DNA from: Klebsiella pneumoniae
GTDB lineage: Bacteria > Myxococcota_A > UBA796 > SXON01
DNA: 47,034 nt
Assembly: GCA_945862325.1 (NCBI GenBank)
Contig: CAMAXZ010000031.1
Coordinates: 1 to 47,034 of the forward strand
Reading direction: 5' to 3'
A model generated the notes under the pieces. The model was not told the origin of the DNA, searched no databases, and saw nothing but the letters and a program-made list of their open reading frames with translations. Positions 33,874 through 44,039 of the stretch are shown here, one piece after another (position 1 is the stretch's first letter; the number at the start of each line of letters is the position of its first letter). A program made the translations under genes and the position numbers.

Positions 33874-35097
33874 TCACTTCTCTTTGGCGCGGGCCTTCAG
33901 CAGCTTCTGCGCGAGGGTGAAGACGACGCTCGACACGTTCTTGTTTCGGGAGAGCGACGCGAGATCGTTCGAGTGCAGGACGTTCACCAGCGACACCGCG
34001 ACGCTCGCCGGCGTCTTCGGGTTGTTCGCCAGCGCGACCTTCACCGGGTACTTCCGCATCCACTCCCGATTGTTGGCGATCTCGCGCAGCAGCTCGTCGT
34101 TGAGGGAGCGGTTCCCCGCGAAGGCGAGCGCTTCGGCGTCCGACACGCGGCCGGACTTGAGCACCGCGTGCGACACCTGCTTGTTCCGGTCGCGGATGAG
34201 GATCGCCCGCGTCGACTTGTTGCCGAGGTAGGCGAGCTTGATCTTCTGCCCGACCGACATCGACGCGATGCGCTTCTCGATCGCGATCTTCTTGTCCTCG
34301 TCGGGGTCGCGCTCCTCCTCGTCGAGCAGATCGAGCGAGAAGTCGTCCTTGTCCTCGAAGTTGAACTCGAAGCTCGCGACGGGCACCCCGGGCGCCGGGG
34401 CGTCCGACAAGGCGAAGAGCTCGAGGCGCTTGCGCTCCTCCAGCATCGGGCTGGCCTTCCCCGCGAGGGCGGCCTCGATCTCGGCGTCGAGGTCGAACGC
34501 CGCGGCGGGCGCCGCGGCGGGCGCAGGCGCGGCCTTCGGCGGCTTCGGCGCCCTGGCCTCCCCCGCGCGAGGCCGCTCCGCCGGGAGGGCCGGCAGCGCG
34601 TCCTGCATCCGGAGGAAGCTGATCGCACGCTCGAGGGCGAGGTCCGTGCACGCGGGGTTCTGGTGCAGCGCCAGCACGACGTCGGGCGTGATCAACAGGC
34701 GCTCGTGGTTGTCGCACAGCTGCGCGCAGAGCTCGGCGCTCGCGCGGCCGGCGATCCGGACCGCGGTCCGGTCGTTCGTGTTGCGGATGAGCAGGAGCTT
34801 CTGGTCGAGCTCGGGCTCGGCCCGAACCTGCGCCACCAGCTCCAGGACCTTCGGGTGCGTGCGCTGCCCGACCGCGCCGACGAGGTTGGGGAACGCCTTC
34901 ACGCTCGCCGTCGCGGCGTCGCGGATGTCGGCGTCATCGTCGGCGGCAAGGACGTACAACGCCGCGATCTGCGCGTCGGCCGTGGCGGGGAGCGCCATCT
35001 TGGCCGCGGCGAGGCGAAGCGGACGCGGCGCGTCGGGGGCGCACGCCGTGCGCAACGGCTCGCCGATGCCCAGCTTGTCCCAAGGAATGTCGGTCAT
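33874..35097 (-). CDS. HEAT/LRV-like alpha-helical repeat protein, function unknown
   Basis: 407 residues with GGAGGAGC before the ATG, which overlaps the coaX stop (ATGA). The N-terminal part (1-160) consists of short paired helices with recurring Leu/Ala and Asn positions (QKLLLIRNTNDRTAVRIAG). A Pro/Ala-rich linker (about 165-195) leads to an acidic patch (FEFNFEDKDDFSLDLLDEE). The C-terminal half has further repeats, such as LIRDRNKQVSHAVL and VALANNPKTPASVAVSLV, in which an N-x(2,3)-T/S turn precedes a helix. It ends in a basic tail. There is no signal peptide or membrane segment, so it is probably a cytosolic scaffold. I do not recognise a characterised homologue. Confidence 0.75.
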   Translation of the reverse strand: MTDIPWDKLGIGEPLRTACAPDAPRPLRLAAAKMALPATADAQIAALYVLAADDDADIRDAATASVKAFPNLVGAVGQRTHPKVLELVAQVRAEPELDQKLLLIRNTNDRTAVRIAGRASAELCAQLCDNHERLLITPDVVLALHQNPACTDLALERAISFLRMQDALPALPAERPRAGEARAPKPPKAAPAPAAAPAAAFDLDAEIEAALAGKASPMLEERKRLELFALSDAPAPGVPVASFEFNFEDKDDFSLDLLDEEERDPDEDKKIAIEKRIASMSVGQKIKLAYLGNKSTRAILIRDRNKQVSHAVLKSGRVSDAEALAFAGNRSLNDELLREIANNREWMRKYPVKVALANNPKTPASVAVSLVNVLHSNDLASLSRNKNVSSVVFTLAQKLLKARAKEK

Positions 35098-35864
35098 AGT
35101 TGCTCCTCCGACCAGATGCGGAGACCGGTGAGGGTGAGGTCGGGGTCGACCTCGTCGATCTCGGCGCACGCGCGGCCGATGAGGTTGGACAGGCCGCCGG
35201 TCGCGATGCAGGGCACCGGCGCGCCTCCGCCGAGCGCCTCCTTGCAGCGCCGCGCGAGCCCGTCCACGAGGCCGACGTAGCCCCAGTAGACGCCGCTCTG
35301 GATCGCGGTCACGGTGCTCGTGCCGACGGGGCTGACGGGCCGCGCGATCTCCGTGCGCGGCAGGCGCGAGGTGCGCGAGAACAGCGCGTCCGCGGCGATC
35401 TGCAGGCCGGGGGCGATCGCCCCGCCGACGTACGCGCCCGACGCGTCGACGCAGTCGAACGTGGTGGCCGTCCCGAAGTCGACGATGAGGAACGGCGCCG
35501 GCAATCGCCGCCGCGCGGCGAGGGCGTTGATGACACGATCCGCCCCGAGCTCGGCGGGGTTGTCGATGCGGATGGGCATGCCGACGGTGCTCGACCGCGG
35601 GTCGACCACCTTGGGCGCGCGGTCGAGGTACCGCCGACAGGCCTTGTCGAGCGTGAACTGAAACGACGGCACCACCGAGCAGACCGCCACCGCGGCGATC
35701 GTGGCGGGGGCGACCCCGGCGTGACCGAGGAGCTGCAAGAGCGTGAGCCCGAGCTCGTCGGTCGTGCGCTCGGTGGTGCGCACGCGCCATTGTCGGACGA
35801 GCCGCTCGCCGTCGTAGAGGCCGAGCGTGGTGTGGGTGTTGCCGACGTCGAAACAGAGGAGCAT
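35094..35864 (-). CDS. coaX: Type III pantothenate kinase
   Basis: 256 residues from the ATG at 35864. It catalyses the first step of coenzyme A synthesis, phosphorylating pantothenate with ATP. The family signatures are present: phosphate-1 loop FDVGNTHTTLGLYDG (Asp6), the NPAELGADRVINALAA segment that contacts pantothenate, phosphate-2 loop FLIVDFGTATTFD, and GGAIAPGLQIAADALF. Near the C-terminus CIATGGLSNLIG gives the adenosine motif. Type III kinases need a monovalent cation and are not inhibited by CoA. birA, eleven bases plus one gene upstream, is its common neighbour in many genomes. Confidence 0.96.
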   Translation of the reverse strand: MLLCFDVGNTHTTLGLYDGERLVRQWRVRTTERTTDELGLTLLQLLGHAGVAPATIAAVAVCSVVPSFQFTLDKACRRYLDRAPKVVDPRSSTVGMPIRIDNPAELGADRVINALAARRRLPAPFLIVDFGTATTFDCVDASGAYVGGAIAPGLQIAADALFSRTSRLPRTEIARPVSPVGTSTVTAIQSGVYWGYVGLVDGLARRCKEALGGGAPVPCIATGGLSNLIGRACAEIDEVDPDLTLTGLRIWSEEQL

Positions 35865-35875
35865 CGGGGCCCTGC

Positions 35876-36475
35876 CTAACGCGGCGGATCGCACCCGAAG
35901 TGGGTCAGCACGGCGCCGGCGTCGTGCACGGCCAGGCGGCACCAGCTGCCTGGCGCGGGCGCGAAGCGCCGGGCGGCCTCGAGCGGCACCCCGAGCGCGG
36001 CGCAGAGCGTGACGCGGATGACCCCGGCGTGCGTCACGGCGAGCGCCCGCCCGCCGGGCGGCGTCGCCCCCAGCACCGCCGCCCAAACGGGCGCGACGCG
36101 CGCGGCGAGGTCGTCCACGCTCTCGCCCTCCGGTGGTCGCGCGCCGGGAGCGCCCTCGAGGAAGGCGCGCTCCTCCGCGGACGCCTCCGCCCACACCGGC
36201 CAGGACCGGCCTTCCCAGGCGCCGAAGTGCTGCTCTCGGAGGCGTGCGTCCGGGCGCGCGCCGGGAAATCGGCCCGCGAGCGCCCACGCGCGCGCCAGGT
36301 CGCTCCCCCACACCGTGTCCCAGGACGTCGCCCCCAGCGCCGCCGCGAGCGCCTCGGTCTGCGCGCGCCCTTCGGCGGTCAGCGGCGCGTCCAGCCAGCC
36401 GCGCGCCGTCCCCTCCCCTTCGGCGCGCGCGTGCCGCACCAGGGTGAGCTCGACGAGGTGTGGTGCGCGAATCAT
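35876..36475 (-). CDS. Histidine phosphatase superfamily protein (phosphoglycerate-mutase-like)
   Basis: 199 residues; the ATG overlaps the birA stop (ATGA). The catalytic core is intact: LVRHARAEGEG gives Arg14-His15 (the usual Gly after RH is Ala), Arg at SDLARAW, Glu81 in LREQHFGAWEG, and the second His in VTHAGVIRV (His149). The fold and size fit the cobC/alpha-ribazole phosphatase or general broad-specificity phosphatase group. No cobalamin genes are nearby, so I leave the substrate open. It is cytosolic and in the birA-coaX operon. Confidence 0.85.
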   Translation of the reverse strand: MIRAPHLVELTLVRHARAEGEGTARGWLDAPLTAEGRAQTEALAAALGATSWDTVWGSDLARAWALAGRFPGARPDARLREQHFGAWEGRSWPVWAEASAEERAFLEGAPGARPPEGESVDDLAARVAPVWAAVLGATPPGGRALAVTHAGVIRVTLCAALGVPLEAARRFAPAPGSWCRLAVHDAGAVLTHFGCDPPR

Positions 36476-37137
36476 CCGCCTTCCATGCCGATTTCGCCGG
36501 TCGTCACCGGCACCCCGCCGACGATGAGCGCGCCGTCGTCGCGCAGGGCCTCGGCCACCCCTTCGACCCCGCCCACGCGGACGTGGCGGCCGAGGGTGTG
36601 CGCCCGCGCCCGCCAGACGTCGAGCCGCCCCGGGTCCTCCGCCCCACCGACGATGGCGTGGACCGCCGCGCCGAGCACCGACTCACGCTCCAACGGGCGC
36701 CCGCGCACCATCGCGAGGCTCGCCGCGTTCGGAAGATCGGGAAACCGCGTCTGGTTGACGTTGAGGCCGACGCCCAACACCACCCAGCGCACCCGATCGC
36801 CGTCGGTCTCGAGCTCCCCGAGCAGCCCCGCGATCTTTCGCCCGGCGCCGTCCACCACGTCGTTGGGCCACTTGACGAGCACGTCGAACCGCGCGGCGAG
36901 GGCGGCGGCGGCGCCGAGGGTCAACAGGGGCGCGTCGCGCGCGGGGCCGCGGGGGCGCAAGACCACGGAGAACGTGAGGTTCTGCCCGGCCTCAGACGCC
37001 CACGTGCGCCCGAGCCGGCCCCGTCCCGCGGTCTGTCGCTCCGCGATCACCACGGTGCCGTGCAGCGCCCCAGCCCGTGCCCGCTCGCGCGCCACGTTCT
37101 GGGTGCTGTCGACCTCGTCGTAGCGGAGCACGACCAC
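36472..37137 (-). CDS. birA: Biotin--[acetyl-CoA-carboxylase] ligase, monofunctional
   Basis: 221 residues from the GTG at 37137; an in-frame GTG at 37131 is equally possible. It activates biotin with ATP and attaches it to carboxylase carrier protein. The biotinyl-5'-AMP loop GRGRLGRTW (38-46), substrate motif KWPNDVV (from 89), and KIAGLLGE with catalytic Lys101 are all present. A short C-terminal SH3-like domain follows. The N-terminal winged helix of E. coli BirA is absent, so it should not repress biotin genes itself. It starts 9 bases after the PIN-PhoH gene. Confidence 0.94.
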   Translation of the reverse strand: MVVLRYDEVDSTQNVARERARAGALHGTVVIAERQTAGRGRLGRTWASEAGQNLTFSVVLRPRGPARDAPLLTLGAAAALAARFDVLVKWPNDVVDGAGRKIAGLLGELETDGDRVRWVVLGVGLNVNQTRFPDLPNAASLAMVRGRPLERESVLGAAVHAIVGGAEDPGRLDVWRARAHTLGRHVRVGGVEGVAEALRDDGALIVGGVPVTTGEIGMEGG

Positions 37138-37146
37138 CGATCGACC

Positions 37147-38514
37147 TCAGAGCAGGCTGGCCGCGGTCTCCGCGAGCGGGCTCCGCTCCCCCTTGCGGAG
37201 GGTCACGTGCCCGGCCATCGCGCTCAGACGGAACCGCTCGACCACGTAGGAGAGCCCGTTGGACGTCGCGTCCACGTAGGGGTTGTCGATCTGGTAGCGG
37301 TCGCCCGTGAGCACGACCTTGGTGCCCTCTCCGGCGCGCGTGATGACCGTCTTGACCTCGTGCGGGGTGAGGTTCTGCGACTCGTCGATGACGAGGAACT
37401 GCCTCGGCAGGCTGCGCCCGCGGATGTAGGTCAGCGGTTCGACCTCGATGATCTTCTGGTCGATCAGCGCCTGGTAGTGCGGGACGTGCTGCTTGTTGCG
37501 CCCGTTGCTCGTCGTCTCGCGCTCGTCGCCGCCCAGGACGAGGTCGAGGTTGTCGAAGATTGGCTTCATCCAGGGGTTCAGCTTCTCGTCGAGGCTGCCG
37601 GGGAGGTAGCCCACGTCGCGACCGAGCGGGAAGATCGGCCGGGCGACCACGAGGCGCCGGTACTTCTTCTCGTCCGCCACGAGCTTGAGGCCGCACGCGA
37701 TGGCGAGCAGGGTCTTGCCGGTGCCGGCCATGCCGTCGAGGGTGACGAGCGGCACGGAGTCGTCGAGCAGGAGATCGAGCGCGAAGAGCTGCTCGCGGTT
37801 GCGCGCGAAGATGCCCCAGACCCCCTCTTTGTGGCGCCCGACGAGCAGGAGGCGGCGCTGACGCGCATCGAAGCGGGTCATCGCGGTCTGCTGGGGCTGG
37901 GTCTCGTTCTTCAGGATGACGAACTGGTGCGGACAGAGCCCGTCGCCCTCTTCGGGCATCCAGCCCCTCTGGTACACCTCGCTCACGACCTCGCCCGGCA
38001 CGTCGCGCTCGATGACGCCCGTGTAGGCCTCGTCGATGTCGACATGGGCGTGCTCGTAGTCCTCGGCCGACATGCCGAGCGCGTCCGCCTTCAGCCGCAT
38101 GTTCACGTCGCGGCTGACGAACACGACGATGCCGTCGGTCTGCTCGCGGTGGATGCGGAGGGCGGTGGCGAGGATGATGTTGTCGTTGTTCGTGGCCGCG
38201 CCGTGAAAGACGGTCCCGCCGTCGTCGGCGCGTGGAACCGCGACGCGCAGGCTGCCGCCGCCGGGCAGCGGCACGCCCTCGCCGATGCGGCCGGTGCTGC
38301 GCATGCGGTCGAGCGAGCGGGAGATCGTGCGGGCGTTGCGGCCCAGCTCGGTCAGCTCGCGCTTGAACTTGTCGATCTCTTCGATGACGGTCATCGGCAG
38401 CACGAGATCGTGCTCGTCGAACACGTTGATCGCGTTCGGGTCGTGCAGCAGGACGTTGGTGTCGAGGACGTAGGTACGCTTGCCCGGGGGATGGTGGGCG
38501 GAGGCTGGGGCCAA
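37147..38514 (-). CDS. PIN domain - PhoH ATPase fusion (PhoH2)
   Basis: About 455 residues if it starts at the TTG at 38514, which has GGAG six bases upstream; the frame is open further, but that part is Pro-rich and lacks a ribosome site. Residues 14-170 form a PIN ribonuclease domain with acidic residues (TYVLDTNVLLHD, Asp18; VIEEID; SRDVNMRLKA). Residues 205-455 are a PhoH ATPase with Walker A GMAGTGKT (261-268), Walker B FLVIDESQNLTPHE and a C-terminal arginine. Characterised PhoH2 proteins are sequence-specific RNA helicase/RNases and are often preceded by an antitoxin-like PhoAT. No such antitoxin is evident here. It is distinct from the YbeZ-type PhoH at 31855. Confidence 0.88.
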   Translation of the reverse strand: MAPASAHHPPGKRTYVLDTNVLLHDPNAINVFDEHDLVLPMTVIEEIDKFKRELTELGRNARTISRSLDRMRSTGRIGEGVPLPGGGSLRVAVPRADDGGTVFHGAATNNDNIILATALRIHREQTDGIVVFVSRDVNMRLKADALGMSAEDYEHAHVDIDEAYTGVIERDVPGEVVSEVYQRGWMPEEGDGLCPHQFVILKNETQPQQTAMTRFDARQRRLLLVGRHKEGVWGIFARNREQLFALDLLLDDSVPLVTLDGMAGTGKTLLAIACGLKLVADEKKYRRLVVARPIFPLGRDVGYLPGSLDEKLNPWMKPIFDNLDLVLGGDERETTSNGRNKQHVPHYQALIDQKIIEVEPLTYIRGRSLPRQFLVIDESQNLTPHEVKTVITRAGEGTKVVLTGDRYQIDNPYVDATSNGLSYVVERFRLSAMAGHVTLRKGERSPLAETAASLL

Positions 38515-38572
38515 GGTTGCTCCAGGTGCGCGGAGAGTGGGGACGGGCGGGGGGGAGGAGAGGCGGGGGCGG

Positions 38573-39292
38573 TCAGCGCACCGTGAGGGTGTAGGCGCGC
38601 GGACCGAGGGGGTCGGAGGCTCGACGAGAGTAACGGATCTCTGGGCCGTCGAGGCGCAGGAAGGAAGAAGTTGCCGCACCGCGGCCGATGTAGACCGCGA
38701 GGGGCCCGCCGCCACCGAAGCCGGACGCGGCGCTGGGGCGCTCCGCGTTCACCACGACGGTGTTCGCGCCGGGCGCGAGCCAGGGCGCGAGGTCGAGCAC
38801 GACCTGCGGATCGCCGCTCTTCACGCGCCAGATCGACACCCCGTTGACGCTGATATCGAGGGTGTGCCCGGAAGAAGCGGCGTCCTCGGTGACGAGGAAC
38901 CAGGTGCCGGTCGGGACCTTCCCGGCCGCGGGCGAGGCCGTCGGCGCGGCGTAGGACGGCGCCGCCGCGGGGACCGGTGCGGGCGTGTACGCGGGGGCGG
39001 GCGTGTACGCGGGGGCGGGCGTGTACGCGGGGGCCGGCGTGTACGCGGGGGCCGGCGTGTACGCGGGGGCCGGCGCAGGAGGCGCGGCCGCGACACGTGC
39101 GGCGGGCGCGGGGGCGTCGCCCGGGTCGGTGACGCTCACTCGGAACCCGGGGGCGTCGATCCACAGGTTGCCGGCTTCGTCCACCCGGATCGTGGCGTTG
39201 GTGATGGTCGTCGCGGGGAGCACGTCGGCGCGCACGCCGTTCACGTAGACGACCGCGGCGAACACGGGGGCGATGGCGAAGAGCGGGATCAT
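38573..39292 (-). CDS. Secreted protein with (PAPAYT)n repeat linker
   Basis: 239 residues. The N-terminus (MIPLFAIAPVFAAVVYVNGV) is a short signal or anchor sequence. Residues about 17-60 form a small strand-rich unit (ATIRVDEAGNLWIDAPGFRVS). A linker of five YTPAPA-type hexapeptides follows (about 74-103), then a C-terminal domain (about 125-239) with GTWFLVTEDAASSG and VVLDLAPWLAPGANTVVV, resembling a carbohydrate-binding or jelly-roll domain. The Pro/Ala linker would act as an extended spacer in the periplasm or on the cell surface. Its ATG overlaps the HU/IHF stop (ATGA), an unusual neighbour for a secreted protein. I recognise no characterised family. Confidence 0.75.
   Translation of the reverse strand: MIPLFAIAPVFAAVVYVNGVRADVLPATTITNATIRVDEAGNLWIDAPGFRVSVTDPGDAPAPAARVAAAPPAPAPAYTPAPAYTPAPAYTPAPAYTPAPAYTPAPVPAAAPSYAAPTASPAAGKVPTGTWFLVTEDAASSGHTLDISVNGVSIWRVKSGDPQVVLDLAPWLAPGANTVVVNAERPSAASGFGGGGPLAVYIGRGAATSSFLRLDGPEIRYSRRASDPLGPRAYTLTVR
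38983..39072. repeat. Five 18-bp tandem repeats
   Basis: Five copies of GCGTGTACGCGGGGGCGG, starting at 38983, 39001, 39019, 39037 and 39055. The later copies end GGCCGG instead of GGCGGG. In the coding frame (minus strand) each unit adds the hexapeptide PAPAYT. Copy number is likely to vary between strains by slippage, in steps that keep the frame. Confidence 0.92.
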
Positions 39293-39582
39293 TCTTCCGG
39301 GTCGGTCCCCCCGTTGACGCGGATCCGGAGCTCCTTGCCGACCTTGAACACCGGCAGCACCTTGCGCTGCACGACGATCGGCGTGCCCGTCCGCGGATTG
39401 CGACCGGTGTAGCCCTCGTAGTGTCGGGCCTTGAAGCTACCGAACCCTCGGACTTCCACGCGGTCGCCCGCCACCAACGCGTCGCGGATCGTGTCGAACA
39501 AGACGTTGACCACACGTTCGGCGGTGGCCCGCGGCAGATCCTGCCGCCGCGCCACGGCGTCGACGAGCTCGCTCTTCGTCAT
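39289..39582 (-). CDS. HU/IHF-family DNA-binding protein
   Basis: 97 residues. It opens MTKSELVDAVARR, the standard first helix, and carries the beta-arm signature GFGSFKARHYEGYTGRNPRTG with the intercalating Pro in RNPRTGTP. The C-terminus IRVNGGTDPEE is slightly long. These proteins bend DNA as dimers and organise the nucleoid or assist regulators. Features lean to IHF-beta (GRNPRTG, long acidic tail), but HU and IHF are hard to separate without alignment. A hairpin separates it from secF upstream. Confidence 0.93.
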   Translation of the reverse strand: MTKSELVDAVARRQDLPRATAERVVNVLFDTIRDALVAGDRVEVRGFGSFKARHYEGYTGRNPRTGTPIVVQRKVLPVFKVGKELRIRVNGGTDPEE

Positions 39583-39603
39583 TCGGCGACAACCCTGAGT
39601 AAC

Positions 39604-39628
39604 GCCCCTGCCTTATGGAAGCGGGGGC
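39604..39628 (-). terminator. Hairpin between secF and the HU/IHF gene
   Basis: GCCCCTGC at 39604-39611 faces GCGGGGGC at 39621-39628 across a 9-base AT-richer loop, giving an 8-pair stem with one imperfect position. It starts 7 bases after the secF stop. No T-tract follows on the minus strand, so it may attenuate rather than end transcription. The 52-base gap may also hold a promoter for HU/IHF. Confidence 0.35.
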
Positions 39629-39634
39629 GAACGG

Positions 39635-40813
39635 TCAAGGCTTCGCTGCGGGCGTCGTGCTCGAACCAAACCCGACCAGGGCGAGCAGCCGCGACTCGTT
39701 CTCTTTCAGGAGGATCATCAGCGGGCTCGCGACGTACACGGTCGAGTAGCTCCCGATGACGATGCCGATGAGCAGGGTCGTCGCGAAGTTGTTGAGCACC
39801 GGCCCACCGAGCAGCACGAACGGCACGAGGGCGAGGGCGGTCACGAAGCTCGTCATGACCGTGCGGCCGAGCATCTGGTTCATCGTGTCGTTCACGAGCT
39901 CGAGGAGCTGCTTGCGACGGTACTTCTCGCTGTTTTCACGGATGCGGTCGTAGATCACGATCGTGTCGTTCAGGGAGTACCCGACGAGGGTCAGCAGGGC
40001 GCTGATCGTCGACAGGTTGAACTCCTGGCGGGTGAGCACGAAGATGCCGCAGGTGATGACCGCGTCGTGGAACAAGCACGCGATCGCGCCCGGCGCGTAC
40101 GCGAGGTCGAAGCGGAGCGCGACGTACACGAGCAGCAGGGCCATCGTCACCGCGAGCGAGGTGACCCCCGCGGCGCGCAGGTTCCCGCCGACCCGCGGAC
40201 CGATCGAGTCGGTGCGCTCGAGCTCCGGCGCGCGGTCGCTCATAGTGGACTCGAGCGCGCTGGAGACCGCCTCCGCGACGCCCGGGAGCCGGATGTAGAA
40301 CGCGTTGGGCTCGGTTCCGAGCTGCACGCGCACGCCTTCCACGGCCCGCACGGCCGCCTGCACCGCCTCCACGCCGACGGCGTCGCCCTTCAGAAGCATG
40401 CGGATCCGGGTGCCGACCTCGGTCTCGGGCTCGAACAGATCCAGCCGGTCCGCGCCGAACGCCGCCACGACGCCGGCCTTCACCGCGTCGATCACCTCGG
40501 GGCGCGCGCCGCTCTCCCCCTGCACGCGCACGAGGAAACGGGCGTCCGCGGCGTCGCCGAGCTGAACCACGGCATCGTCCGCGACGCCGAGCGGCAAGAG
40601 CGCCGCCCGGACCTCTTCGATGCGGGTCGCGACGCCGAACCGCGCCTGGACCTCGACGCCCCCGGTGAAGTCGATGCCGTAGTTGGGCCCGACGATGACG
40701 AAGAGCGCCACGCTCACCACCACCGCCACGAGGCTCAGCAGGGCGAAGAAGCCGCGACGGCCGACGAAGTCGATCCGTAGGGTGTTCGGGAGGAACTCGC
40801 GCATGTGCTGCAT
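39635..40813 (-). CDS. secF: Protein translocase subunit SecF
   Basis: 392 residues; an ATG three codons in (40804) is an alternative start. There are six membrane helices with a large periplasmic P1-type loop between helices 1 and 2. The SecD/F signature near the N-terminus is GIDFTGGVEVQ. Helix 4 contains CLFHDAVIT and helix 5 the typical SLNDTIVIYDRIREN, including the conserved Asp and Arg that take part in proton-driven pulling. The periplasmic domain is longer than in E. coli (392 against about 323 residues). It follows secD by 7 bases. SecDF completes export of proteins through SecYEG. Confidence 0.96.
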   Translation of the reverse strand: MQHMREFLPNTLRIDFVGRRGFFALLSLVAVVVSVALFVIVGPNYGIDFTGGVEVQARFGVATRIEEVRAALLPLGVADDAVVQLGDAADARFLVRVQGESGARPEVIDAVKAGVVAAFGADRLDLFEPETEVGTRIRMLLKGDAVGVEAVQAAVRAVEGVRVQLGTEPNAFYIRLPGVAEAVSSALESTMSDRAPELERTDSIGPRVGGNLRAAGVTSLAVTMALLLVYVALRFDLAYAPGAIACLFHDAVITCGIFVLTRQEFNLSTISALLTLVGYSLNDTIVIYDRIRENSEKYRRKQLLELVNDTMNQMLGRTVMTSFVTALALVPFVLLGGPVLNNFATTLLIGIVIGSYSTVYVASPLMILLKENESRLLALVGFGSSTTPAAKP

Positions 40814-40820
40814 GGGGCGC

Positions 40821-42571
<1,751 letters not shown>

Positions 42572-42575
<4 letters not shown>

Positions 42576-42910
42576 GCGCCCGCCTTCGGGTCCGGCTTCG
42601 CGCCGTCGGGCTTCGGGGGGTCCACCTTGCGCTTCACGGAGTCGCGATCGACCGTGAGGTAGGAGTTGGCGCTGATCTCGAGCACCAGGGTGTCCCCACG
42701 GGCTTCGTGGACCTTGCCGTGGAGGCCCGAGGTGGTGACCACGCGGTCGCCCTTCTGCAACGAGGCGACCAGCTCCGCCTGCTGTTTCGCTTCCTGCTGC
42801 TGGGGTCGGAGGACCAGGAAGTACAGGATCGCGCCCATCAGGGCGAACATCACCAGGGACGAGGTGGGGATCCCCCCGACGTCCGCGGCGAGGAATTCAG
42901 GAGTCGGCAT
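42572..42910 (-). CDS. yajC: Preprotein translocase subunit YajC
   Basis: 112 residues from the ATG at 42910, 14 bases inside the end of tgt. A single membrane helix (about 18-36: MFALMGAILYFLVLRPQQQ) is followed by the conserved cytoplasmic part (QAELVASLQKGDRVVTTSGLHGKV). The C-terminal tail is Lys/Pro-rich (DPPKPDGAKPDPKAGA). YajC associates with SecDF in the inner membrane. Size and position between tgt and secD are canonical. Confidence 0.95.
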
Positions 42911-44039
42911 CGAGCGGTTCGTCCTCGTGGGGGGCCATCCACGACACGACTTCGCCGCGCAGCTCGCCGAGCGCCGTGACCCCAACCCCGATCGCATCCC
43001 GAACGCGCGCCATCAGGCGCTGGTACATCGTGACGTTGTGCAGGGTGAGGAGGCGGGGGGCGAGGATCTCGTCGGAAACGAAGAGGTGCCGGAGGTAGGC
43101 CCGGCTGAAACGGGCGCACGTATAACACGCGCAACGCTCGTCGAGCGGGCGGGGGTCCTCGCGGTACCGCGCGTGCTTGATCGCGAGGCGCCCTTCGTGC
43201 GTGAAGGCGGTCCCGAAGCGCGCCGTGCGCGTCGGGATGACACAGTCGAAGAGGTCCACGCCCGCGATCACCGCGTCGACGAGGTCGAGGGGGTACCCTA
43301 CCCCCATGAGGTAGCGCACGCGGTCGGTCGGGAGCTCCGCGGCGGAGAGCGCCGCCATCGCGAGCAGCACCTCGCGCGGCTCGCCGACCGAGACCCCCCC
43401 GATCGCGTAACCATCGAGGTTCATGGACGCGATTTCTTGGGCGTGGGCGCGGCGGAGGTCGTCGTACATGCCGCCCTGCACGATGCCGAACAACGCGGTG
43501 TGCGCTCGCGCGCCGCGGGCCGCCTCGCAGCGCCCGAGCCACCGGGTCGTGCGCGCCGTCGATCGGGCCACCGCGTCGCGATCCGTCGGCCACGCGATGC
43601 ACTCGTCGAGGGCCATCGCGATGTCGACGCCCAACGCTTCTTGTACTTCGACTGCGATCTCTGGGGTGAGGTGCCGCCACTGCCCGTCGACCGGGCTTCG
43701 GAAGTTGATCCCCTCCTCGGTCAGCTTGCGATGCTCACGCAGCGAAAACGCCTGGTACCCCCCCGAGTCGGTGAGGATCGGACCGCTCCAGTCCATGAAG
43801 CGGTGCAGCCCGCCGAGCCGGCGGATGGTCTCGTGACCGGGCCGCACCCAGAGGTGGTAGGTGTTCGAGAGCACGATCTGGGCGCCGGCGTCGTGCAGAT
43901 CGACCGGGCTCAGCCCCTTGACCGTGGCCTGGGTTCCCACTGGCATGAACGCCGGGGTGTCCACGACGCCGTGGGGCAGGTGGAGCCGGCCGCGGCGGGC
44001 GGCGCCGGCGGAGGAGACGAGCTCGTAGCGGGCGGTCAT
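42897..44039 (-). CDS. tgt: Queuine tRNA-ribosyltransferase
   Basis: 380 residues from the ATG at 44039, which overlaps the queA stop (ATGA). It exchanges guanine-34 of GUN-anticodon tRNAs for preQ1. The nucleophilic Asp lies in the second half (GVDLFDCVIPTRTARFG), the general base is Asp91 in LTDSGGYQAFSL, and the zinc site is CACYTCARFSRAYLRHL near the C-terminus. The substrate pocket segments FGIVQGGMYDDLR and YAIGGVSVGEP are normal. The frame is open beyond the ATG, but only antisense to queA. It works with queA, encoded just upstream. Confidence 0.97.
   Translation of the reverse strand: MTARYELVSSAGAARRGRLHLPHGVVDTPAFMPVGTQATVKGLSPVDLHDAGAQIVLSNTYHLWVRPGHETIRRLGGLHRFMDWSGPILTDSGGYQAFSLREHRKLTEEGINFRSPVDGQWRHLTPEIAVEVQEALGVDIAMALDECIAWPTDRDAVARSTARTTRWLGRCEAARGARAHTALFGIVQGGMYDDLRRAHAQEIASMNLDGYAIGGVSVGEPREVLLAMAALSAAELPTDRVRYLMGVGYPLDLVDAVIAGVDLFDCVIPTRTARFGTAFTHEGRLAIKHARYREDPRPLDERCACYTCARFSRAYLRHLFVSDEILAPRLLTLHNVTMYQRLMARVRDAIGVGVTALGELRGEVVSWMAPHEDEPLDADS

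Noticed and set aside
38983..39072. CRISPR-like array
   Set aside because: The 18-bp units are directly tandem without spacers and encode a hexapeptide repeat in a protein.
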